The notes below the pieces were generated by a model. It was not told where the DNA came from. It did not search any database and was given only the letters and a program-made list of their open reading frames with translations. Of a DNA stretch of 64,000 bases, positions 1 through 6,436 are shown piece by piece (position 1 is the first letter of the stretch; every line of letters begins with the position of its first letter). This DNA is from Paenibacillus sp. JCM 10914 (lineage in GTDB: Bacteria > Bacillota > Bacilli > Paenibacillales > Paenibacillaceae), in assembly GCF_001315105.1 (NCBI RefSeq), contig NZ_BAZR01000014.1, positions 53,096-117,095 of the forward strand, read 5' to 3'. A program made the translations under genes and the position numbers.

Positions 1-1097
1 TGACAGAATAATAGCAGGGAGGCGTCGACATCGGCCATTCCAGGTAAATCACGCTTTTGTGTTGAGACATCCAGCGCCTCTACTAGTTCCGGCGTATCAA
101 ATTCGATCCAATGATGGGCTGTTCCCAATTCCTCATGCATTCGTTTGATCCACGGCGCGTCGGCTCCAGGCTGGAACGAGTGTGATTGAAAATGCTTATT
201 GTTGTCCACATAATCCACGGAATACGTATGCACTTGTCCTTGGCCCGTCCGCTTGTAGTATTCAACGGCAAGGGAAGAGAGGGCGCTGGAGTCAAGTCCT
301 CCGGATAACAAGGAGCAGACGGGTACGTCCGATACGAGCTGTCGTTCGACGGTATCCTGCAGCAGTTCTCGCAGATGGCTGGCTGTCGCATTCACATCAT
401 CCTCATGAGGCTTGCTTTCCAGCTTCCAATATGTGTATTTACGTAAGCCTTCGCGGTTAAAGATCATGGACATGCCTGGGCGAAGCTCGGAGATGTCCCG
501 GTATACCCCGTGTCCCGGTGTGCGCGCGGGTCCAATGATAAACACTTCGGCAAGCCCCTCAGCACCAACGACAGGCTCTACCTTCGGATGCTGCAGCAGA
601 GCTTTCGGCTCGGAGCCGAAAATGAGCGTTCCGTCGATGTAACTATAGAACAGTGGCTTTACCCCCACGCGATCTCGTGCCAAAAACACCTGCTCGCGCA
701 CGCTGTCCCATATGGCGAAAGCAAATATGCCGTTCAATCGTTCCAGGCACTCAGGTCCCCATTCGATATAGGAGACCAACAATACCTCGGTGTCGCATTT
801 CGTTTGAAACCGATGGCCTCTTTTTACTAATTCGTCTTTAAGTTCCGCAGCATTATATAATTCCCCGTTATATACAATGGCATATACATCCTCTTCCTGA
901 TGAAGGATCATCGGTTGAGCTCCATTCTCGGGGTCAATTACACTGAGCCTTCGGTGACCGAATGCGCACGGGTTGGAAATCCAGGTGCCGGATCCGTCAG
1001 GTCCGCGGTGAGCTAAACTTTCTGTCATTTTTACCAGCAACTGCGAATCCTGCGTCAAATCGCCGCTCCATTGTATAAAACCGGTTATTCCGCACAT
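1..1097 (-). CDS. asnB: asparagine synthetase, glutamine-hydrolysing (5' part, runs off left edge)
   Basis: Forms asparagine from aspartate with ATP and glutamine amide nitrogen. The minus-strand frame is open from the ATG at 1097 to the window edge, giving about 365 N-terminal residues of a protein usually near 615. The start MCGITG leaves Cys2 as the class II glutaminase nucleophile. The segments SLAHRGPDGSG and VYNGELYN match the glutaminase domain. SGGLDSS, about residue 260, is the ATP-pyrophosphatase P-loop of the synthetase domain. The insert around FQPGADAPWIKRM resembles the B. subtilis AsnO branch rather than AsnH, so a sporulation-linked copy is possible; that is inference. The gene is divergent from the small hypothetical gene at 1261. 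No frame break is seen. Confidence 0.93.
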   Translation of the reverse strand, partial: MCGITGFIQWSGDLTQDSQLLVKMTESLAHRGPDGSGTWISNPCAFGHRRLSVIDPENGAQPMILHQEEDVYAIVYNGELYNAAELKDELVKRGHRFQTKCDTEVLLVSYIEWGPECLERLNGIFAFAIWDSVREQVFLARDRVGVKPLFYSYIDGTLIFGSEPKALLQHPKVEPVVGAEGLAEVFIIGPARTPGHGVYRDISELRPGMSMIFNREGLRKYTYWKLESKPHEDDVNATASHLRELLQDTVERQLVSDVPVCSLLSGGLDSSALSSLAVEYYKRTGQGQVHTYSVDYVDNNKHFQSHSFQPGADAPWIKRMHEELGTAHHWIEFDTPELVEALDVSTQKRDLPGMADVDASLLLFC

Positions 1098-1260
1098 GAC
1101 GGTTCATCCTCTCTTTGTCTTTGTCATACGCTGTCCCATCTTTTTTTCTCCTACGTCGCCAAAGTGATACAGATATATGCCGAAGGAAGGCATAAAATGT
1201 CTGTCCTTTTACGAAAACTAAGAAAGAGGGCGAATTTCAAAGTAAAGGAGAGAAGCGTCC

Positions 1261-1575
1261 ATGGAGAAATCAACTTACTACGTCTCGGTACAAAGCCATT
1301 CGGTGATGAATGAGCAGGGGCAAAGTTCTTACGAATGGGAGATCGAGGCGACGCCGGAAGAGGCCGATCAGGTTCGGCTTGAGCTTGACATGATGCAGGA
1401 GAAGGACGAGGAAGCGACTGGGTATATGTTTCCTTGGCCGGATACACCAGAAATCAGCTCCAATGCATCCTTTCAGTCTTCTGTGGACAAGGTATATCGG
1501 ACGATCTATGAGCTTGGCACGCCAGAAACCAGACGGCAAATGGAGGACATGAGATTATTATCGAACTTGTCCTAA
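1261..1575 (+). CDS. conserved hypothetical protein, 104 aa
   Basis: The ATG is preceded by AAAGGAG at a normal distance. The product is acidic, rich in Glu and Met, with no signal peptide or membrane segment. The mid-section EEADQVRLELDMMQ looks helical, and the C-terminal part (TPETRRQMEDMRLL) also looks helical. I do not recognise the family. It is divergent from asnB and 74 nt upstream of another small orphan at 1650, so the two may be cotranscribed. Confidence 0.72.
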   Translation: MEKSTYYVSVQSHSVMNEQGQSSYEWEIEATPEEADQVRLELDMMQEKDEEATGYMFPWPDTPEISSNASFQSSVDKVYRTIYELGTPETRRQMEDMRLLSNLS

Positions 1576-1649
1576 GCTAATGGAAGCATGCAATATCAAT
1601 CAGGATGTGCGAAATGAAATGCAGCGCATCCCAAGAAGGAGAATGATGG

Positions 1650-2015
1650 ATGTACGCGATTCGAGACGCAAAAATCAGACGCATTACCGAAATGAATGGC
1701 GTTCCCTGCGCAGAGGTTGAGGTATACCCTGTTGCCGAAGGGGAGAATGCCGTGTTGGCCTATTTAACACCTTCGTTGCCATTAGGCGGATATGAACTTG
1801 TCAAAGTCGTCCGGAGCAGCGCCAGCATGGAGGTGGATTGGTTCGATAACAGCATGCACGATGCTTTTGTGGATGCCACAGACGAAGCTTTTGAGAGTAA
1901 CGCATATTCGACGGCCGAGGATGAGCGCGACGCTTTTAAGCAGCAATTGCTCTCGACAGGGCAGTTATATGAGCAATTGAACCAGCGACTCAGCGAAGGA
2001 ACTCAATATTTCTAG
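1650..2015 (+). CDS. conserved hypothetical protein, 121 aa
   Basis: The ATG follows AAGGAGAATG. The product is a soluble acidic protein. The N-terminal half is rich in beta-type alternation (IRRITEMNGVPCAEVEVYPV) and the C-terminal half is helical and Gln-rich. Nothing identifies a function. It shares direction and spacing with the 104-aa gene upstream and ends just before a strong hairpin that separates it from the convergent membrane-protein gene. Confidence 0.7.
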   Translation: MYAIRDAKIRRITEMNGVPCAEVEVYPVAEGENAVLAYLTPSLPLGGYELVKVVRSSASMEVDWFDNSMHDAFVDATDEAFESNAYSTAEDERDAFKQQLLSTGQLYEQLNQRLSEGTQYF

Positions 2016-2030
2016 AATCAACAGACAAAA

Positions 2031-2063
2031 AGAGATCTGTCCGATTGCTTTCGGCAGATCTCT
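2031..2063 (-). terminator. hairpin terminator between convergent genes
   Basis: AGAGATCTG (2031-2039) pairs with CAGATCTCT (2055-2063), and inside it CCGA pairs with TCGG around a TTGCTT loop. On the minus strand the stem is followed by a T run (from the A run at 2027-2031), so it best ends the transcript of the minus-strand gene at 2106-2402. It can also stop the plus-strand transcript less strongly. Confidence 0.8.
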
Positions 2064-2105
2064 TCTGCATTGTAGACGAAACGTGGTCAATGCCCGGACA
2101 CTAGA

Positions 2106-2402
2106 CTAGTATGCAGGTTCCCGCAATACTTGAATACCGAGAATGACGTTATACACAAAGGCTCCGAAGTAGATGACCCCGAACAGAATCAGATAGCCAA
2201 TCACGGAGCCGAATGAGCCGGAGGTAACGGCCATGTAGATTAAAGGAATCGCCGCGATGACGGGAAAGATATGGGAGAATAAAGCGCGACGAGCATGCTT
2301 GGCGATATAGGCGTCCGGAGTGAGAATCCACACGATGACGGGTAACAAGAACGGCGCGAAAAAGATGCTGAAATAAGATAAAGAGGATAAAAACTGCCTC
2401 AT
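2106..2402 (-). CDS. small membrane protein, DUF4870-like, 98 aa
   Basis: Three hydrophobic segments (about residues 8-28, 43-60 and 65-90) make a small integral membrane protein. The segment around HARRALFSHIFPVI between the first two helices is typical of the DUF4870/Tic20-like family; no biochemical role is known to me. AAAGGAG lies 10 nt before the ATG. It is convergent with the hypothetical gene at 1650 and divergent from the tRNA-Arg gene. Confidence 0.75.
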   Translation of the reverse strand: MRQFLSSLSYFSIFFAPFLLPVIVWILTPDAYIAKHARRALFSHIFPVIAAIPLIYMAVTSGSFGSVIGYLILFGVIYFGAFVYNVILGIQVLREPAY

Positions 2403-2500
2403 TTGGATTCACGCTCCTTTAATTTCGTTCATGATATACATATTACCCAGATCGATGTTGGCTATTCTGCGACACCGATCATGAGTACAAAAAAAGTTCT

Positions 2501-2528
2501 TTGAATTTCGCTCACTATGCGGTATAAT
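2501..2528 (+). promoter_or_regulatory. sigma-A promoter of tRNA-Arg
   Basis: -35 TTGAAT at 2501-2506 and a perfect -10 TATAAT at 2523-2528 with a 16-nt spacer. An A-tract CAAAAAAAGTTCTT lies immediately upstream (2488-2501); the same 14-mer sits before the rRNA promoter near 63813. Confidence 0.8.
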
Positions 2529-2564
2529 ATATTTCGTTACTGTTTTTAATTTTTATACATATTT

Positions 2565-2638
<74 letters not shown>

Positions 2639-2649
2639 TAAACAAAAAA

Positions 2650-2676
2650 GACACCGTTGTTGACGGTGTCTTTTTT
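2650..2676 (+). terminator. terminator of tRNA-Arg
   Basis: GACACCGT (2650-2657) pairs with ACGGTGTC (2663-2670), followed by six T. A related hairpin follows the second tRNA-Arg copy. Confidence 0.92.
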
Positions 2677-2775
2677 GCGTCCACGAGGATGTAAATAATT
2701 CTGACTTCAACATCATTTCACATTATAATAGAAGAAAAAAATATGTTCCTATTATATATTGAGGAGGCATCACGT

Positions 2776-3216
2776 ATGCAACTGACTAAAATCTCGCAAA
2801 ATACCGCCATTTTATTGGAGCATGCCCAAGCATCAGGGCTTACTTCCGCCGAGCTCTTGGAGGCTGTTCGTTCAGGAGAGATCGATAGATTCCAGGTTGC
2901 ACAGAACGGTCATTTTCGCTATGAAGACCTGTTCACCTACGCGGAAGAGCATGGGGAAGATCTGGAGCAGGCCGTAAGCGAAGGATACCAGATCACGTTT
3001 AATACCCGCAATGGTCTGAAAATATGGCTGGAGGAGGCATTTCAGATCCGTTCGGAATCCGACTTTGTGGTGGGAGAGGGAATTATCGAAGGCTTAATCC
3101 TGCAGAGGGATCAACTGGCTCGTCTGAAGGAAGCGCTGGCCGTCAATTGGACGCTGCAGGAAGAGCCGATCGCTGCTGGCATTCAGGTTAAGTTGTCTGT
3201 CAGAGGACTGCAATAA
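2776..3216 (+). CDS. conserved hypothetical protein, 146 aa
   Basis: The start is the ATG at 2776, because GAGGAGG lies just before it; the frame is also open upstream to 2743 but without a ribosome binding site. The product is soluble. N-terminal helices (AQASGLTSAELLEAVRSGE) resemble a small DNA-binding or dimerisation fold, but no motif is decisive. A possible -10 TATAAT is at about 2724. It is alone between the tRNA-Arg terminator and the convergent argS. Confidence 0.72.
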   Translation: MQLTKISQNTAILLEHAQASGLTSAELLEAVRSGEIDRFQVAQNGHFRYEDLFTYAEEHGEDLEQAVSEGYQITFNTRNGLKIWLEEAFQIRSESDFVVGEGIIEGLILQRDQLARLKEALAVNWTLQEEPIAAGIQVKLSVRGLQ

Positions 3217-3225
3217 AAAGAACAA

Positions 3226-3268
3226 CAGCCACCTTTCCTTATTTGTGAAGAATGAGGAGGGGTGGCTG
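3226..3268 (-). terminator. bidirectional terminator between the 146-aa gene and argS
   Basis: CAGCCACC (3226-3233) pairs with GGTGGCTG (3261-3268). The minus-strand exit has a T-rich tract (from ATAAAAAG at 3213-3220), so it serves argS best. Confidence 0.8.
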
Positions 3269-3289
3269 ATTTATTTACACCGAGAATGA

Positions 3290-5158
3290 TTACATTCGGC
3301 TTGGAGTTGGGAGACCAAGAACGTTCAAAGCTTCGCCGAGCGTTCTCTTGAATAAAGAAGTGAGCCATACACGGAACTGAAGCACTTCAGGCTGTGCTTT
3401 TAATATCGGACATGCCGCATAGAAATTATTGAACAATGAACACAACTCGTACGTGAAATTGCAGATCGTGCTCGGTGAGAGCTCACGTCCCGCCGTATGC
3501 AAGGTGTCTTGCCAAGTGCTGATATGGCGCAGGAGCGCATGCTCGGCATTCTCGAGCGTAGGGAATGCTGCAGGTATGCTGACAGCCTGGGTGCCTGCAT
3601 CCTGTGCTTTATTAAGAACGCTGAGTGCTCTTGCATATGAATAGAGGAGATAGACCCCCGTATTGCCGGAAATCTCGGTAGCTTGTTTCAGATCAAACAC
3701 AACCTCGGTTTGCAGGGCAAACCGCAGCAGGTAGTAGCGAATAGCGGCGGCTGCGATCTCGCGGCTGGACAGACCGTTCTTATCGGAACGGGTCTGTTCA
3801 ATCACGTTCTCGACTTGCTGGAGCAGCTCTGTGATTTTGATGCCGATCCCTTGGCGGCCGGACATGGCATAAGAGGCTTTACCGTCGGAAATATCGATGC
3901 CTAGATCAGCGGCTGCTGACGGGCTTAGCGATACGACGCCGTAACTGACATGCCGGAGCTTATCGGCTTCCTTGGTAAACCCTAGACTCTGAAGCGCCTG
4001 CTTGACCATCATCTGCGGATATTGTTGTCTGTAATCAATGACGTTGATAACCATGTCGGTACGGCCGAAGTTGCGGGCTTCCCCGTTCGTGCTGGTCGTC
4101 CACACATTATCCGTGAATCGTTTATATACAAAATCATTCGCAAGCACGCCATATTTCCATAAATGATAGGCGATGTCTTTCGCCGTATAGGTGAGAATGC
4201 CGTTGGAACGTACAAGAACTTTATCGGCGCTATGATCCGACTCGGTATCTTCCACCGTTTCTTCTTGTTCGGTTTGCTTAAGCACCCAGCAGCCAGCAAG
4301 CTTACCTTCGGTTTCTAGTTGGAACAAGGACGTTTTCTTCAGCAACTCAAAGGCGGAGTCCCAGAAACCCTCTCTCACAATGTTGCTCTCCCATACCAAC
4401 AGATCGTAATCAATGCCAAATTGCTTCATTTCCTCAAGGTGCTCTTTAGCGATTCTTTCTGCTACAAGCAAGCCGATCCAGGCCAGATTCTGATTACCTT
4501 CTTCCAGCGCATGCAGAACCTCTGTCCGATGCGCCACAAGCGCGGGATCTTGAACGTACGCCCGGTTCGTACTGGAATATACATCCCAGCAGTAATCCCC
4601 GAAGCGACCATGTTCCGTGGTAGTGGGGGTGTGCAGCAAGCCAACGACCGTATCCGCCAATTGATTACCAAGATCATCGATGTAATTATGGACTTCAACC
4701 TCGTGACCCAGCGTTCTCATGAGTCTGACCAGCGTATCCCCAATGCAGGAGTTTCTCAAATGGCCGATATGGGCCGATTTGTTCGGGTTAATCGAGGTAT
4801 GCTCGATGACTACCTTTTTTCCTGGGGCAGAGGGAAGTGTGAACGTGTGGGTTGCCCAAACGCTCCAGTTGATGCGCAGATTAATAAATCCAGGTGGGAC
4901 AACCTCAATACTGGATATCAAGCTGACAAATGAAGCATCTTCCGCAAGTTGCCCCTTGATGAGCTCTGCAATCTGAAGGGGGGCTTTGCGAAGGATTTTG
5001 GCTAACTGCATGGCGATGTTCGTTGCATAGTCGCCATGTTCCAGACTGGCGGGCTGCTCGATCCGCACGGGAATGGAAGCAGGCAAAGTCGTGTCATAAG
5101 AAATACACACGCTATGCACAGCTTTTTCTAGATGATGAATGATCAATTGACTTAACAC
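3290..5158 (-). CDS. argS: arginyl-tRNA synthetase (divergent, T-box regulated)
   Basis: Class I synthetase that charges tRNA-Arg. The product has 622 aa, longer than the usual 550-560. GTG start at 5158 with GGAGG before it. N-terminal Arg-specific domain includes EHGDYATNIAMQLAK. The HIGH motif appears as HIGHLRN within TSINPNKSAHIGHLRN. The place of KMSK reads YAMSGRQG rather than the common KMSTRKG. The C-terminal DALR anticodon-binding domain shows YLLYSYARAL and NNFYAACPIL, and the end LGLPTPSRM is typical. Control is by the T-box leader directly upstream. It sits between two tRNA-Arg genes. It may be a second argS copy in this genome; that cannot be judged here. Confidence 0.93.
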   Translation of the reverse strand: MLSQLIIHHLEKAVHSVCISYDTTLPASIPVRIEQPASLEHGDYATNIAMQLAKILRKAPLQIAELIKGQLAEDASFVSLISSIEVVPPGFINLRINWSVWATHTFTLPSAPGKKVVIEHTSINPNKSAHIGHLRNSCIGDTLVRLMRTLGHEVEVHNYIDDLGNQLADTVVGLLHTPTTTEHGRFGDYCWDVYSSTNRAYVQDPALVAHRTEVLHALEEGNQNLAWIGLLVAERIAKEHLEEMKQFGIDYDLLVWESNIVREGFWDSAFELLKKTSLFQLETEGKLAGCWVLKQTEQEETVEDTESDHSADKVLVRSNGILTYTAKDIAYHLWKYGVLANDFVYKRFTDNVWTTSTNGEARNFGRTDMVINVIDYRQQYPQMMVKQALQSLGFTKEADKLRHVSYGVVSLSPSAAADLGIDISDGKASYAMSGRQGIGIKITELLQQVENVIEQTRSDKNGLSSREIAAAAIRYYLLRFALQTEVVFDLKQATEISGNTGVYLLYSYARALSVLNKAQDAGTQAVSIPAAFPTLENAEHALLRHISTWQDTLHTAGRELSPSTICNFTYELCSLFNNFYAACPILKAQPEVLQFRVWLTSLFKRTLGEALNVLGLPTPSRM

Positions 5159-5202
5159 GGTAAATCCTCCCTTAATCTCTGTTTCATTTACAAAAAAGAA
5201 TA

Positions 5203-5451
5203 CAAAAAAGCCCCCATCTCATAAAGAGACGAGGACTTGAACTCGCGGTACCACTCTTGTTGCTGAAACTTTGGTTTCAGCCACCTTAACACGATAACGG
5301 TGTGAGCCGGGGCTTCCTACGCTGGATTTCGGAAGACCATCTCCTGGGTCCGTTTCACGGCCGACCTTGTACCGGTTCTCACTTGTTCCGGCTCGCTTGG
5401 ACTAAGGTCTGCAGCTACTCTCCCATTCAAAGAAAATGAACATATCGGTTT
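5203..5451 (-). promoter_or_regulatory. T-box leader of argS
   Basis: Read on the minus strand, the leader has the stem I AGTA motif (GAGAGTAG, about 5415-5422), the conserved T-box AAGAGTGGTACCGCG (about 5244-5258) and then a terminator hairpin (stem CGTCTC/GAGATG) followed by a T run at 5203-5209. Uncharged tRNA-Arg should stabilise the antiterminator. The likely specifier is CGG (minus strand 5352-5350) within GAAACGGA, an Arg codon; that choice is inferred from spacing to the AGTA motif. Confidence 0.92.
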
Positions 5452-5457
5452 TTAACC

Positions 5458-5485
5458 ATTATAATCAACTCACTTAGAAAATCAA
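5458..5485 (-). promoter_or_regulatory. sigma-A promoter of the argS T-box leader
   Basis: On the minus strand, TTGATT (5485-5480) and TATAAT (5463-5458) are 16 nt apart. The -10 lies about 300 nt upstream of the argS start, room for a full T-box. Confidence 0.75.
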
Positions 5486-5494
5486 CCTAAACTT

Positions 5495-6259
5495 CTAAAG
5501 CTTTTCCGCCACGATCCGCAGTCGTTTATAATCAGCGTAATAACTGTCCTCATTCCAGAGCGTGGATTTGGTGATATCGCTGATGCTATTGATGGCATCC
5601 TCTTTCTGTTGTTCAGTAAATCCATCGAAGAAATGATCGCCAAAATGCAGCAGCCAAATTCGAATGCCGTCCGCTCCTCCGGATAGCCGGGTCGGACGAT
5701 CGAAATGATAGGCCATTCTCACTCGAAACCCGTGCGCTTCGAGCAGCGATGCATACTCGCCTATACTGGGATAGTACCATGGATTCCGGGTGGCAGCGTC
5801 GATACCATGCGAATCTAAGAGGACCAATCGAATAGCGTGGTAGATACCCTCTACATTTCCTTTACCACCGAATTCAGCAACCAATCGGCCGCCGGGCTTT
5901 AAGGCAGCGTGCACCGAGCGTATGACGCCTTCAGCATTCCGCATCCAGTGTAGGGCTGCGTTAGAGAAGACCGCATCATACTGCGTTGCCGTTGTGAAAT
6001 TTTGTCCATCTTCGGGTATAAACGTTAGGGAGGGATATTTGGCTGCAGCACTTTCGATCATCTCATGGGATGCATCCATTCCGGTTACGCGTGCTCCGGA
6101 AGCTGAAATCTCATACGCCAAGTCGCCCGTTCCACATCCAAGGTCAAGTATATGTTCGCCGGGCTTGGGAGCCAGCCATTCGATGAGTCCTTTACCATAA
6201 CCTGAAACGAAGGATAACTGCTGATCGTAAGCTTGCGGCTTCCATGTTTGTTCTGACAA
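5495..6259 (-). CDS. class I SAM-dependent methyltransferase
   Basis: Transfers methyl groups from S-adenosylmethionine; the substrate is not evident. Motif I LDLGCGTGDLAYE, motif II VTGMDAS, and the later YDAVFSNAALHWM are typical of the trans-aconitate/UbiE-like group. The start is probably the TTG at 6259: AAAGGAG sits about 11 nt before it and would lie inside the coding region if the upstream ATG at 6280 were used. It ends 24 nt before the argS promoter on the same strand and is divergent from the helicase. Confidence 0.85.
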   Translation of the reverse strand: MSEQTWKPQAYDQQLSFVSGYGKGLIEWLAPKPGEHILDLGCGTGDLAYEISASGARVTGMDASHEMIESAAAKYPSLTFIPEDGQNFTTATQYDAVFSNAALHWMRNAEGVIRSVHAALKPGGRLVAEFGGKGNVEGIYHAIRLVLLDSHGIDAATRNPWYYPSIGEYASLLEAHGFRVRMAYHFDRPTRLSGGADGIRIWLLHFGDHFFDGFTEQQKEDAINSISDITKSTLWNEDSYYADYKRLRIVAEKL

Positions 6260-6436
6260 GTCTGGGAGCACTCCTTTCATACAACAAATATTGGATTTAA
6301 CGTATGGTTATTGTTACACGGCTTTCTTTATATGTAAAATATATAAATTCTATTAAATTAATAGGAATCACCAATAAGTTCATGCGGAAAACAGCTTCTG
6401 ATTCCCTTATAATAGATAGTATCGTTACTTTTTTGA

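Noticed and set aside
4319..4933. Plus-strand open frame of 204 codons opposite argS
   Set aside because: It lies wholly inside argS, whose motifs are clear, and lacks a start signal.
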